From the NCBI GenBank assembly GCA_938010435.1, contig CALLUS010000025.1, positions 50,331-114,330 on the forward strand: a stretch of 64,000 nucleotides of DNA. The letters run 5' to 3'. A program made the position numbers and the translations under genes. How positions within the stretch are numbered: the stretch's first letter is position 1; each line of letters begins with the position of its first letter. Shown here in pieces: positions 46,978 through 56,001 of the stretch. The DNA is from an uncultured Rhizobiaceae group bacterium (GTDB lineage Bacteria; Pseudomonadota; Alphaproteobacteria; Rhizobiales; Rhizobiaceae). The notes below the pieces were generated by a model that was given only the letters and a program-made list of their open reading frames with translations, ran no database searches and had not been told where the DNA came from.

Positions 46978-47742
46978 TTACGACAACTGCGCCAGAACGA
47001 CTTTTCGCACAGCATCGGTCGCCTCTTCGACAGGTGAATGCCCCACGCCTTTGAGAATATGCAAATCTACTTTATCTTCGATTTCTTTGGCTTGGGACAC
47101 AGGCAGAACTTGGTCATCCTCGCCCCAAACGACGCTGATCGGGTATGGGCCGTTCAGCACATCATCCACGGGCAACATGCCCTGTTTGCCATCGCTCGAC
47201 ATTCCACTGCCTATGCTGACCAGCGCATCGACAGAGCCAATCTTCGAGCGGGCTTCTAGTTGGAAGTCGATCATTTTATCAGGAATGTTGAAACCCGGAC
47301 CAAAGAAATTCGGCAAGACACCGGCCAGTTCTTCTCGTGTCTTTGCGCCCGCCCATTGCATCAATAACGGGTGGTTAAACTCTGTACCATATCCACCAGG
47401 TGCCAACAATGTGAGTGAGGCAATGCGTTCAGGTGCCATGAGCGCCACGAGACTGGAAATGGCGCCGCCCATGGAATGCCCCACGAAATGAGCGTATTCG
47501 ATGCCACGTTCAACCAGTTCCGTGATCACAGCTTTCGCGGCTTTGGCAGGTGGGCCAAAGTCCGGATAGTCGAGACTATTGCCGTGACCCGGCATGTCAA
47601 ACGCCAATGTGGGAGCCTTGAACGAGATAGATGTTTGAAAGCCCCACCATTGTTTTGCGAGGCCTCCAAATCCATGAAGAAAGACAACGGGTGTTGCGTT
47701 GCTGTCAGGCGAGTTATCTATTTCCACAACACCCAGACGCAT
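46978..47742 (-). CDS. Alpha/beta hydrolase
   Basis: A 254-aa enzyme. The fold elements are VVFLHGFGGLAKQWW (oxyanion hole), LAFDMPGHGNS, the nucleophile elbow FVGHSMGGA, the acid in VVWGEDDQVLP, and the catalytic His in GVGHSPVEEA. The wording is close to the acyltransferase-like hydrolases linked to acetoin dehydrogenase E2, but no such genes are near. The ATG at 47742 overlaps the leuA stop as TGATG, with GGAG 7 nt upstream, so it is coupled to leuA. Confidence 0.88.
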   Translation of the reverse strand: MRLGVVEIDNSPDSNATPVVFLHGFGGLAKQWWGFQTSISFKAPTLAFDMPGHGNSLDYPDFGPPAKAAKAVITELVERGIEYAHFVGHSMGGAISSLVALMAPERIASLTLLAPGGYGTEFNHPLLMQWAGAKTREELAGVLPNFFGPGFNIPDKMIDFQLEARSKIGSVDALVSIGSGMSSDGKQGMLPVDDVLNGPYPISVVWGEDDQVLPVSQAKEIEDKVDLHILKGVGHSPVEEATDAVRKVVLAQLS

Positions 47743-49433
47743 CAGATATCTCCTGCTAACGCGCGGTTGGCGGCGCTCACTAACGCTTCGAGAGAGGCCG
47801 TCACGATATTTCCGTGGATGCCCGCACCAAACCAACGTTTTCCAGAGTCTGTATCCTCGATTTCCATATAACAAATAGCAGAAGCATCGCTGCCTTGTTG
47901 CAATGAGTGCTCGGAATAATCTTTCACCGACAGATTGAGGGCGAACTCTGCGTTCAGGGCAGAAACAAACCCGGCGACCGGTCCATTGCCCCGCGCCTTT
48001 AGTATTTTTTCAACACCGCCGTCAGTGATTTGCACTTCCACCAAACGGCTGCCTTCCGATTTGGGGTCCGTAAACGTGGAATGGTCTTTATACTTCACCT
48101 GCCCGTTGGGTTGGCTGATGTAACGCTCAAGAAAACGTTCGTGGATGCGAGACGATGGAAGTTCAACACCCTCTTCATCCGTTACCCGTTGCACATCATC
48201 ACGCATTTCAATTTGCAGATTGCGCGGCAATTTAAGCCCGTAATCCGCTTCCATCACATAAGCCACGCCCCCTTTGCCGGATTGCGAGTTGATGCGGATG
48301 ATCGCTTCATAGCTGCGACCCACATCTTGCGGGTCAATCGGCAAATACGGCACTTCCCAAGAGTCGGTGTTGGCTTTTTCAATGGCCTTCATGCCCTTGT
48401 TGATGGCGTCCTGGTGACTGCCCGAAAACGCGGTGTAAACAAGTTCACCCACGTAAGGATGGCGCTCTGGAATGCGCAATTGGTTGCAATATTCGTAAAC
48501 GCCTTTGATGCGCTCAATATCAGAAATATCCAATTGCGGATCGACACCTTGGGTCATCATATTCAGTGCCAAAGTCACCAAGTCCACATTGCCCGTGCGT
48601 TCGCCATTGCCAAACAATGTGCCTTCCACACGGTCGGCACCAGCCAATAAGCCAAGTTCTGTGGCAGCGATGCCTGTGCCACGGTCGTTGTGAGGATGCA
48701 GAGAGATCGTTACACAGTCGCGACGATCAATGTTGCGACACATCCATTCAATTTGGTCTGCATGAATATTCGGTGTCGACATCTCAACGGTCGCAGGCAG
48801 ATTCAAAATCAATTTGTTGTCCGGCGTTGGGTCGACCACCTCAACAACCGCATTGCAAATTTCCAACGCGAAATCGAGTTCCGTTCCAGTGAAACTTTCC
48901 GGCGAATATTCGTAACGGAAACCGTCTTTGCCGCCTGCCGTCGCGCTGGCCATATCCATGATCAGCTTCGCAGCATCCGTTGCAATATTGCGAATGCCAG
49001 CACGGTCTTGGCCAAACACAACGCGACGTTGCAATTCACTGGTGGAATTGTAGAAATGTACGATGGGGTTGTTCGCCCCTTCCAAAGCTTCAAACGTACG
49101 GGCGATCAATTCAGGGCGACATTGCACCAAAACCTGAAGGGACACATCGGCAGGCACGTTCCCCTCTTCCACACACCAGCGCGCGAAATCAAAATCTGTT
49201 TGCGAGGCGGATGGGAAACCTATCTCAATTTCCTTGAACCCCATATCGAGTAACAGCGCGAACATGCGTGCCTTACGTTCGTGTCCCATAGGATCAATCA
49301 ACGCTTGGTTGCCGTCGCGCAGATCCACGGAACACCATGTTGGCGCTTGGGTGATTGTTTTTGAAGGCCAAGTGCGGTCCGTCAAATCGACTTGTTTATA
49401 GGCTTGATACTTTCGGGCGGATTCCATCATCAT
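47742..49433 (-). CDS. leuA: 2-isopropylmalate synthase
   Basis: First committed step of leucine synthesis: condenses acetyl-CoA with 2-ketoisovalerate. At 563 aa the catalytic TIM barrel shows the metal/substrate motif SVDLRDGNQALIDPMG. The HPHNDRGTGIAATELGLLAG and GNGERTGNVDLV motifs carry the metal His and catalytic residues, and a C-terminal LeuA regulatory domain binds leucine. This is the long form found in Actinobacteria and many alphaproteobacteria. The start has AAGGA upstream. A leucine-rich leader peptide and foldable RNA precede it (49530-49653), so attenuation is likely in addition to feedback inhibition. Confidence 0.96.
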   Translation of the reverse strand: MMMESARKYQAYKQVDLTDRTWPSKTITQAPTWCSVDLRDGNQALIDPMGHERKARMFALLLDMGFKEIEIGFPSASQTDFDFARWCVEEGNVPADVSLQVLVQCRPELIARTFEALEGANNPIVHFYNSTSELQRRVVFGQDRAGIRNIATDAAKLIMDMASATAGGKDGFRYEYSPESFTGTELDFALEICNAVVEVVDPTPDNKLILNLPATVEMSTPNIHADQIEWMCRNIDRRDCVTISLHPHNDRGTGIAATELGLLAGADRVEGTLFGNGERTGNVDLVTLALNMMTQGVDPQLDISDIERIKGVYEYCNQLRIPERHPYVGELVYTAFSGSHQDAINKGMKAIEKANTDSWEVPYLPIDPQDVGRSYEAIIRINSQSGKGGVAYVMEADYGLKLPRNLQIEMRDDVQRVTDEEGVELPSSRIHERFLERYISQPNGQVKYKDHSTFTDPKSEGSRLVEVQITDGGVEKILKARGNGPVAGFVSALNAEFALNLSVKDYSEHSLQQGSDASAICYMEIEDTDSGKRWFGAGIHGNIVTASLEALVSAANRALAGDI

Positions 49434-49529
49434 GGGACCGTCATCCTTTTATTTTTTGCTGCGCCACACGCAGATATGCATGTCATCGCAATAGCGAATT
49501 GCGCAGTAAATTACCAGAATTTGTGAGTT

Positions 49530-49585
49530 TTAAGGGAGCAGGAAAATGCAGCGGGAGAACTCTCGACCGCCGGACGCCCCCTTAA
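49530..49585 (-). promoter_or_regulatory. Putative leuA attenuator stem-loops
   Basis: An outer stem pairs TTAAGGGGGC (minus strand, 49585-49576, covering the leader stop codon) with GCTCCCTTAA (49539-49530). Inside, a GC-rich hairpin GCGG..GAG/CTCCCGC spans 49570-49551 and is followed by TGCATTTT. A ribosome stalled on the leader Leu codons or resting on its stop would change which stem forms. No long U-run follows, so the terminator mechanism is unproven. Confidence 0.5.
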
Positions 49586-49653
49586 GCGCACACACCCCGA
49601 CGGCCGCTAATAAGCAGCAGGTCTAGGCTTAGGAGTGAACGGTTCGTTTTCAT
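49582..49653 (-). CDS. leuA leader peptide, leucine-rich
   Basis: A 23-codon frame 149 nt upstream of leuA. It starts MKTNRSLLSLDLLL and ends RRGVCA before a TAA; six of its first 14 codons are Leu (CTC, CTA, CTA, CTG, CTG, CTT), the pattern expected of a leucine attenuation peptide. It directly adjoins foldable RNA (49530-49585). No clear Shine-Dalgarno precedes its ATG, so it may be translated from a leaderless or short-leader transcript. Confidence 0.75.
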   Translation of the reverse strand: MKTNRSLLSLDLLLISGRRGVCA

Positions 49654-49764
49654 GAGGATGAGACTAAGGGCGAAAGGTAAATTTTGCAAGAATGATTAAA
49701 TGGACAGCTGATCAGATGATTTGTGGACCAAATTGCGACACCGCCTCCATGACTTGACGTAGCG

Positions 49765-49779
49765 TTAACCATATATTAA
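49765..49779. promoter_or_regulatory. CtrA-type box upstream of the 29-aa peptide gene
   Basis: TTAACCATATATTAA is an exact TTAA-N7-TTAA, the binding consensus of the alphaproteobacterial cell-cycle regulator CtrA. It lies 99 bp before the ATG at 49878. It lies in the shared upstream region of leuA (leftward) and the small gene (rightward). Confidence 0.6.
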
Positions 49780-49877
49780 GCATTTACTTGCGGGTTGTTG
49801 AAGGTCCGTTAACGTTACGCTGACAAGGCGTGCAACATACAAAAATTACGATCATTGAGTTTTGAGGGTTTGAGTAA

Positions 49878-49967
49878 ATGAACGAATATGAAAAGGCGAA
49901 CCTAGCATACGCTGTGTTGGTTCCTAGTTTGCTGCTTTCTGTTCTGTTTTTTGGATGGAATATTTAG
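49878..49967 (+). CDS. Unannotated 29-aa single-pass membrane peptide
   Basis: ATG at 49878, TAG at 49965-49967. The peptide starts MNEYEKANLAYAVL and ends LLLSVLFFGWNI: a short acidic/polar head followed by one hydrophobic helix, so probably an inner-membrane miniprotein. A GAGGG lies 11 nt upstream of the ATG and an exact CtrA-type box about 100 bp upstream. No terminator is obvious, but an 8-bp perfect hairpin (ATGGAAAA/TTTTCCAT) occurs at 50051-50070. I know no family for it. Confidence 0.55.
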   Translation: MNEYEKANLAYAVLVPSLLLSVLFFGWNI

Positions 49968-50142
49968 TTCGACGCCGTTTAAAAGCCTGTTGTTGCTTTC
50001 ATAAATCATTAAAGTTTAGTCTGACATTCTTTTGTTGTGATGTGGAGATAATGGAAAAGCGTTTTTCCATAGATTGATAATAGGTTCTGTCAAACTCCCA
50101 TACCCACAATAGACTTGGTAGCACTTCATACTCCGACCAATC

Positions 50143-50193
50143 TTGCAATCAAAGACCAGGCATTTTTCATCCGGCCTTTGTTTGATCTTGCAA
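50143..50193 (-). repeat. Long imperfect inverted repeat downstream of fadD
   Basis: On the minus strand TTGCAAGATCAAA pairs with TTTGATTGCAA (one bulged base), enclosing GGCC-type inner pairing. It starts about 12 bp after the fadD stop and may act as the transcript end or an RNA-stability structure. There is no T-run, so it is not called an intrinsic terminator. Confidence 0.4.
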
Positions 50194-50204
50194 TGTGAGG
50201 GAAT

Positions 50205-51896
50205 TTACTTCCCCAAAGTTGCCAGTACTTCATCACGCAATTCACGGCGTAGGATCTTTCCAACCGGGGTTTTAGGAAGTTCATCGCGAAACTCGATAGT
50301 TTTCGGCTTTTTGTAGCCAGTGAGTTCTTCCGCACAATAATCTGCCAGCGTTTCGGCCGTCAGTGCCTGGTCTTTTTTCACAACGAACAGCTTTACCGCT
50401 TCACCGGAATGATCGTCCGGAACGCCAATCACTGCGGCATCCATGACACCGGGGTGATTGGTCACCACGGCTTCGATTTCCGTTGGATAAACGTTGAAGC
50501 CATTGACCAGAATCATATCTTTGATGCGATCTACAATTTTCACATAGCCGCGCTTGTCCATAATGCCCACATCACCGGATTTGAAGAACCCGTCTTTCGT
50601 CATGCAATTGGCCGTGGCCACGGGGTTTTCCCAATAGCTGTCCATCACCTGCGGGCCGCGAATAGCGATTTCACCACGTTCTCCGAGCTTCACCTCTTTA
50701 CCTGTCTCGTCCAGAATGGCGATATCGACGCTTGGCATTGGCAGGCCAATGGTTCCCGAGAATTGCTCTGAATCCGTTGGATTACAGGTCACGCCCGACG
50801 AAGTTTCAGACAAACCGTAGCCTTCGCAAATCGCGCAACCGGTAAGTTCCAACCATTGCTTGGCCACATCTTCCTGAACCGCTGTGCCACCACCGTTGGT
50901 AATTCCCAAATCAGAAAAATCAAGTTTTTGAAATTCCGGATGATTTGCCAAAGCGTTAAACAACGTGTTCACGCCCGGCATAACATTGAAACGATATTTC
51001 GACATTTCCTTCACGGTCGCATCCAAGTCGCGTGGGTTTGGAATGAGAACATTCACACCGCCATTGCGTTTGGCCAAAAGGCTACACGTGACAAATGCAA
51101 ATACATGATAGAGCGGCAATGCGCAAATCGAGATCATTTGCCCGTCAGGTGGATTCTTTTTCAAACCCGGTTGCATCCAAGCTTCAGAAGACAACAAATT
51201 TGCAATAATTGTGCTGTGCAGCAACACTGCGCCTTTAGAAAGCCCCGTGGTTCCGCCCGTATATTGCAACACAGCCACATCATCAGATTTAATATCAGGT
51301 TTGCTGAATTGTTTGTTGTGGCCCTTTGCCAAAGCATCATTGAATTTCACGCTGCCCGGCAGTGAAAATGACGGGACGCCCTTTTTCACATAACGAACGA
51401 CGAAATTCACGATGAAACCTTTGACCGTTCCCAACATCTCACCAATATTCGCAACGATGGTGTGCTCAACAGGAGATTTACTGATCACCTCTTGAAGGGT
51501 CGATGCAAAGTTTTCCAAGATGATGATAGCTTTAGAACCAGAGTCTTTCAGCTGATGCTCAAGCTCGCGGGGGGTGTAAAGCGGGTTCACGTTCACTGCT
51601 ATCATCCCTGCCCGCAAAATACCTGCGACTGCAATCGGGTACTGCAAGACATTCGGCATCATAATCGCGACGCGGTCACCTTTCTTCAGTCCGAGACTTT
51701 GAAGATAAGCTGCCATGGCAATCGATTGACGATCTAATTCCCCATAGGTGAGTGCTTTATCCATCAGGATATAAGCATCGTTGCTCGAATATTTTTGGAA
51801 ACTCTCTTCAAGCAAATCAACGAGAGAACCGTACTGATTCACATCAATTTCAGCCGGCACATCTTGTGGGTAATTTTCAAGCCAGATTTTTTTCAT
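50205..51896 (-). CDS. fadD: Long-chain fatty-acid-CoA ligase
   Basis: A 563-aa acyl-CoA synthetase. The N terminus KKIWLENYPQDVPAEID matches classical FadD. The AMP-binding P-loop is QYTGGTTGLSKGAVLLH, the A5 region GYGLSETSSGV, the FadD motif DGFFKSGDVGIMDKRGYVKI, and the C-terminal A10 lysine lies in PKTPVGKILRREL. It activates imported fatty acids for beta-oxidation. It is divergent from a bile-acid:sodium-symporter-type gene; no other fad genes are adjacent. Confidence 0.93.
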   Translation of the reverse strand: MKKIWLENYPQDVPAEIDVNQYGSLVDLLEESFQKYSSNDAYILMDKALTYGELDRQSIAMAAYLQSLGLKKGDRVAIMMPNVLQYPIAVAGILRAGMIAVNVNPLYTPRELEHQLKDSGSKAIIILENFASTLQEVISKSPVEHTIVANIGEMLGTVKGFIVNFVVRYVKKGVPSFSLPGSVKFNDALAKGHNKQFSKPDIKSDDVAVLQYTGGTTGLSKGAVLLHSTIIANLLSSEAWMQPGLKKNPPDGQMISICALPLYHVFAFVTCSLLAKRNGGVNVLIPNPRDLDATVKEMSKYRFNVMPGVNTLFNALANHPEFQKLDFSDLGITNGGGTAVQEDVAKQWLELTGCAICEGYGLSETSSGVTCNPTDSEQFSGTIGLPMPSVDIAILDETGKEVKLGERGEIAIRGPQVMDSYWENPVATANCMTKDGFFKSGDVGIMDKRGYVKIVDRIKDMILVNGFNVYPTEIEAVVTNHPGVMDAAVIGVPDDHSGEAVKLFVVKKDQALTAETLADYCAEELTGYKKPKTIEFRDELPKTPVGKILRRELRDEVLATLGK

Positions 51897-52050
51897 GCGA
51901 TCCTCCGCGATTGCCCGTTTTGTATTGTGTTCATGCAGGAAAACGGTTCAAAGTTCAAACACTGCTAGCAGTAAAAAGCTTAGACCTGTTGATATCATGT
52001 CAGAAAACGAAAGACGTTGACGTAAACGTACGTATTTGAGGAGTGTGGGA

Positions 52051-52929
52051 ATGGATATTCTTATAAAAGTGGTTCTACCGTTGGGACTGGCTTTCATCAT
52101 GTTCTCTTTAGGCATTGGTCTCACTGTGGATGATTTCAAACGTGTGGCCAAACGACCAGCAGCATTTCTAACAGGCGCTGCTAGCCAAATCATATTGGTT
52201 CCCTTGGCAGCTTATATCATGATCGTGCTGTTCGGGTTGACGGCGGAACTCGCAGTCGGCGTGATGATCTTATCGTTCTGCCCTGGCGGTGTGACCAGCA
52301 ACATCATGTGCAAACTCGCCAAAGGCGATGTGGCATTGTCCGTCTCGCTCACAGCTGTGGTCAGTCTGTTGAGCATGTTCACAGTTCCAGTGTTTGTCGC
52401 ATGGTCGATGGTTCGTTTCATGGGCGCCAACGCACCTAATATTTCAATCGTCACTCTGTCGATTTCTGTGTTCCTCATCACCACCCTGCCCGTGTTGGTT
52501 GGTATTGCCGTTCGTCATTTCGCCAGCGGTTTTGCCAACCGTGCAGAGAACTTGATCTCTGCCTTAGCTACGGCATTGTTTGTTATCATTGTGGTGGCAG
52601 CCTTGGCAGCCAATTGGGATCTTTTTATCAACAATCTTTTTGTACTTGGCCCGACTTTGATTGCACTCAATGTGGTTTTGATTTTCCTTGGATCAACCAT
52701 TGCAAAATTATCCGGTCGCACGTTGCATGAGATCAAAACGGTCGCCATTGAAACGGGTGTGCAAAACAGTACTGTCGGCATCGCGGTTGGAACCTTGATC
52801 ACCCTTGAAACAACTGGCTTCAGCGCATTCTCTCTTCCGGCCGCTGTTTACGGAATTACTATGTATGTGATCACCTTGCCTGTCGTTATCGGCTTTCGCA
52901 GTATGCAATCAGGAGTACCCCAATCATGA
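52051..52929 (+). CDS. Bile acid:sodium symporter-family transporter (BASS)
   Basis: A 292-aa inner-membrane protein with about nine or ten helices. The BASS-family wording is clear: KVVLPLGLAFIMFSLGIGLT, FCPGGVTSNIMCKLAKGDVA, and EIKTVAIETGVQNSTVGIAV, which hold the sodium-site residues. Bacterial members carry various organic anions, including bile acids and pantoate. The ATG at 52051 follows GAGGAG at 7 nt; the earlier TTG in frame is not needed. It overlaps the following flavoprotein gene by 4 nt, so the two act together. Confidence 0.9.
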   Translation: MDILIKVVLPLGLAFIMFSLGIGLTVDDFKRVAKRPAAFLTGAASQIILVPLAAYIMIVLFGLTAELAVGVMILSFCPGGVTSNIMCKLAKGDVALSVSLTAVVSLLSMFTVPVFVAWSMVRFMGANAPNISIVTLSISVFLITTLPVLVGIAVRHFASGFANRAENLISALATALFVIIVVAALAANWDLFINNLFVLGPTLIALNVVLIFLGSTIAKLSGRTLHEIKTVAIETGVQNSTVGIAVGTLITLETTGFSAFSLPAAVYGITMYVITLPVVIGFRSMQSGVPQS

Positions 52930-54578
52930 GTGATACAGATGTAATCGTTGTTGGTGGGGGATTGGCTGGTTTGGTTGCCGCGGCTGAATTAGGCGACCGT
53001 GGCAAGAGAGTCATAATCGTGGATCAGGAGCCGGAGAATTTTTTGGGCGGCCAAGCTTTTTGGTCTCTAGGCGGTTTACTGATGATCGATACGCCTGAAC
53101 AGAGACGCATGAAGATTAAAGATAGCGCTGAACTGGCCTATAATGACTGGATGGGTTCTGCGCAGTTCGACCGGGAAGAGGACCATTGGCCCCGCAAATG
53201 GGCAGAAAGCTATATCGAGTTTGCTGCTGGTGAAATGCGCTCATGGCTCCATAATATGGGTATGCGCTGGTTTCCGGTGGTGGGTTGGGCTGAACGGGGT
53301 GGCTCTTATGCCAATGGTCACGGAAATTCGGTTCCACGGTTTCACATTACGTGGGGCACCGGCCCCGGGACGATGGAACAGTTCGAGCGGCGTGTGCGCG
53401 AGCACGTGAAGACAGGGCTTATTGAATTAAAGTTCCGTCATCAGGCGTCTAACATTATCATGACCAATGGTACTGCTGCAGGCATCTCCGGCGAAGTTTT
53501 AGCAAACGACACCAAAGAGCGTGGTCAAAAGACCAGCCGCGATGTAGTGGCTGATTTTGAACTTTTAGCACCGAGTGTGATCGTCACTTCCGGCGGTATC
53601 GGTGGCAATTTCGAACAGGTGAAAAAGAACTGGCCGCGTGATCGATTAGGCGAACCGCCCAATGAAATGGTGGCAGGCGTTCCCGCCCATGTGGATGGAC
53701 GCATGATCCCCATTGCACAAAAGGCGGGAGCTAATCTCATCAATTCAGACCGCATGTGGCACTATACTGAAGGCGTAAAGAACTGGGACCCGATTTGGCC
53801 AAATCACGGCATTCGCATTCTGCCGGGCCCCTCTTCCATGTGGTTTGATGCGGAAGGTAATCGCCTTGAACCTCCGTGTATGCCGGGGTTTGACACATTG
53901 ACCACCCTGCGGGAAATCCTAAAAACGGGTTATGACTACTCATGGTTTGTGTTGACCCAAAAGATCATCGAAAAAGAATTTGCTCTATCCGGTTCAGAAC
54001 AAAACCCAGACCTCACATCTAAAAAATGGATCGAAGTCTTGAAGGCCCGCCTTGGCAAGGGTGCAACGCCTGCTGTGGAGGCTTTTAAGGAAAAAGGCGA
54101 AGATTTTGTTGTCGCGCAAAACCTACCCGACCTTGTGCGCGGCATGAACCAACGCGCGGGCGGCGGCCTCATCGACCACGATAAACTGAAAGCACAAATT
54201 TCAGCACGTGATCTGCAGATCAACAATCCTTTCACCAAAGACGCTCAGCTCATGGCAATTAATTCGGCGCGGAATTATCGCGGTGACCGCTTAATCCGTA
54301 CCGCAAAACCCCATAAATTTCTCGACCCATCGAACGGCCCACTCATCGCAGTCAAACTGCATGTAGTGACACGCAAAACGCTGGGGGGATTACAAACCAA
54401 TCTTGACTCTCAAGCACTCAGCGCTGACGGAAACATCATTCCCGGCTTATTCGCTGCAGGCGAAGTGGCGGGTTTTGGCGGCGGTGGTTATCATGGCTAC
54501 AATTCGCTGGAAGGAACATTCCTCGGCGGGTGTATATTCTCAGGCCGCAATGCCGGGCGATCAAAATCCATCGCTTAG
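52926..54578 (+). CDS. FAD-binding dehydrogenase, 3-ketosteroid-dehydrogenase-like
   Basis: A 550-aa flavoprotein of the succinate dehydrogenase/KstD superfamily. FAD-binding motif VIVVGGGLAGLVAAAELGDRG at residues 5-25 (given by its G-G-G-L-A-G core), FLGGQAFWSLGGL, SVIVTSGGIGGNF, and the closing GGYHGYNSLEGTFLGG. It is the type annotated as FAD-binding dehydrogenase near steroid genes. It begins inside the end of the BASS gene (ATGA overlap), which points to oxidation of the imported compound. The substrate is not known. Confidence 0.85.
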   Translation: MSDTDVIVVGGGLAGLVAAAELGDRGKRVIIVDQEPENFLGGQAFWSLGGLLMIDTPEQRRMKIKDSAELAYNDWMGSAQFDREEDHWPRKWAESYIEFAAGEMRSWLHNMGMRWFPVVGWAERGGSYANGHGNSVPRFHITWGTGPGTMEQFERRVREHVKTGLIELKFRHQASNIIMTNGTAAGISGEVLANDTKERGQKTSRDVVADFELLAPSVIVTSGGIGGNFEQVKKNWPRDRLGEPPNEMVAGVPAHVDGRMIPIAQKAGANLINSDRMWHYTEGVKNWDPIWPNHGIRILPGPSSMWFDAEGNRLEPPCMPGFDTLTTLREILKTGYDYSWFVLTQKIIEKEFALSGSEQNPDLTSKKWIEVLKARLGKGATPAVEAFKEKGEDFVVAQNLPDLVRGMNQRAGGGLIDHDKLKAQISARDLQINNPFTKDAQLMAINSARNYRGDRLIRTAKPHKFLDPSNGPLIAVKLHVVTRKTLGGLQTNLDSQALSADGNIIPGLFAAGEVAGFGGGGYHGYNSLEGTFLGGCIFSGRNAGRSKSIA

Positions 54579-54592
54579 AGACTTGAATAGAT

Positions 54593-54627
54593 GAAGCCCT
54601 GCTTTCTCGGACAGGGCTTCTCGTTTT
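54593..54627 (+). terminator. Rho-independent terminator after the flavoprotein gene
   Basis: Perfect 9-bp stem GAAGCCCTG/CAGGGCTTC with a 10-nt loop followed by TCGTTTT, 15 bp past the stop of the BASS-flavoprotein operon. Confidence 0.85.
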
Positions 54628-54791
54628 AGATTGTGCCAAGATTGGCGTGTCATGTTCAGTGGGATCAAAATTTGCCCGAAGGCCGCATATCTTTTGATCT
54701 GTTATACAAAGCGGTAGAATGAAAAATATTGCTCAGGACAATCTAAATGTTAGGTGGCAGATCAGAGTTGCCACAACGGTCAAACGCCATC

Positions 54792-55889
54792 CTAAAATTG
54801 TTTGCGATATTGCGTCGGCGTTAATCCCCGCCACCGTTTAAAAGCGAACAAGAATGCGGACGAATTTGAATAATCGAGATATCCGGCAATGGTTTGAACT
54901 GGAATGGTCGAGGTTTCCAACAACGAGCAAGCGAGTTCTTCTCTCACGTTTTCAAGAATTGCTGAATATGTTTCATTTTCAGCAAGCAATTCTCGTTGCA
55001 ATTGTTTCGGATGTTTTTCCAATGTGGCCGAGACATCGTTGATGTTTAACCGTTTCGTACCAAGATGAAGACTGATGGCCATACGCACTTTGTGAGACAT
55101 TGTAGTCTTCGCAGTTGGACTGCTATTGGCAATTTTGTCTGCGAACCAATGTGCCACGGGACGGGCAACGCTCATGGGTGATCGCAATGGAATTGATAAA
55201 AAATCTCTACTCACAACAGTTTCTAAAAATGGAGCGTTAAACTCTAATTCCGAATTGAAAACATGAGTGTGCATTTTGATATTCGCTGGTTGAGCATGAG
55301 GAAAGCGAACAATTTTCGGCTCGAACAAATCAGAGTTCAAAGTCTGTCTCGCCAGAAGAAGCGTCAACGCTGAATCAATTTCGCTCACTTGCCGCCCGCG
55401 ACGTACGAACGGGTCAGTGATAAGTCTAATAATAAGATCATTCGTACCATCTATCGGGATAAGGAAGAATTGAGTGCCGTTCGAATGGTATTTGAGATAC
55501 CTCATTCCTGATTGAAACCAGTCCCCTGCAGTTTTCTCGAACTGAGCGAGAACGAGGATCGGGCCGAGACATGCAAACGTTGGCCCCATCGAAAGAGCAT
55601 ATTTGAGCCCAATATCGGGTTCGCCCAAACGCTCAGACACCAGCTCCCAAAGATCTATGTGTTTCTGATAGGAATAAATCAAATTAGTTTGGGTCAGAAT
55701 ACGAGCATCCAGCCCCACCTCTTCAACGAGTTTAGAAGCATCAGCACCATGCACTGACATTAATTCTTTGAAGCCAATCATACCAATTGAGCGTATGTGC
55801 GAGGTCGAGAGTCCCACTAATTTTCTACTTTCATGGTGCTTCGATCTGCCCAACTCACCCGAAACCATTGTAGACCTTTTAGGCATCAA
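54792..55889 (-). CDS. AraC-family regulator with OruR-type N-terminal domain
   Basis: A 365-aa regulator. The N-terminal half matches the arabinose-operon-regulator-like sensing domain (PF12625 type): GFKELMSVHGADASKLVEEV, then ILVLAQFEKTAGDW. The C-terminal part has two helix-turn-helix motifs (LNINDVSATLEKHPKQLQRE and QTIAGYLDYSNSSAFLFAFK) ending in the AraC signature RWRGLTPTQYRKQF. It lies beside the BASS/flavoprotein operon and divergent from an IHF-like gene, so it may regulate that neighbourhood. The inducer is unknown. Confidence 0.9.
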   Translation of the reverse strand: MMPKRSTMVSGELGRSKHHESRKLVGLSTSHIRSIGMIGFKELMSVHGADASKLVEEVGLDARILTQTNLIYSYQKHIDLWELVSERLGEPDIGLKYALSMGPTFACLGPILVLAQFEKTAGDWFQSGMRYLKYHSNGTQFFLIPIDGTNDLIIRLITDPFVRRGRQVSEIDSALTLLLARQTLNSDLFEPKIVRFPHAQPANIKMHTHVFNSELEFNAPFLETVVSRDFLSIPLRSPMSVARPVAHWFADKIANSSPTAKTTMSHKVRMAISLHLGTKRLNINDVSATLEKHPKQLQRELLAENETYSAILENVREELACSLLETSTIPVQTIAGYLDYSNSSAFLFAFKRWRGLTPTQYRKQF

Positions 55890-56001
55890 AATCCATATTT
55901 GAGGACATTAAGTTTCCTAAACTTCAATATGCACCCATAAGGGGCTGGGCGGTTTTCAAAGTGGGGATTGAGGGCCGTCCATTTTGAGGGAATAAGTTTA
56001 G

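Noticed and set aside
48030..48650. 206-aa plus-strand frame opposite leuA
   Set aside because: Antisense shadow of a strongly conserved leuA; His/Arg-rich and without domain features.
54719..54841. 40-codon plus-strand frame overlapping the 3' end of the AraC-type gene
   Set aside because: No Shine-Dalgarno, and it overlaps the conserved C terminus of the regulator on the other strand; probably chance.
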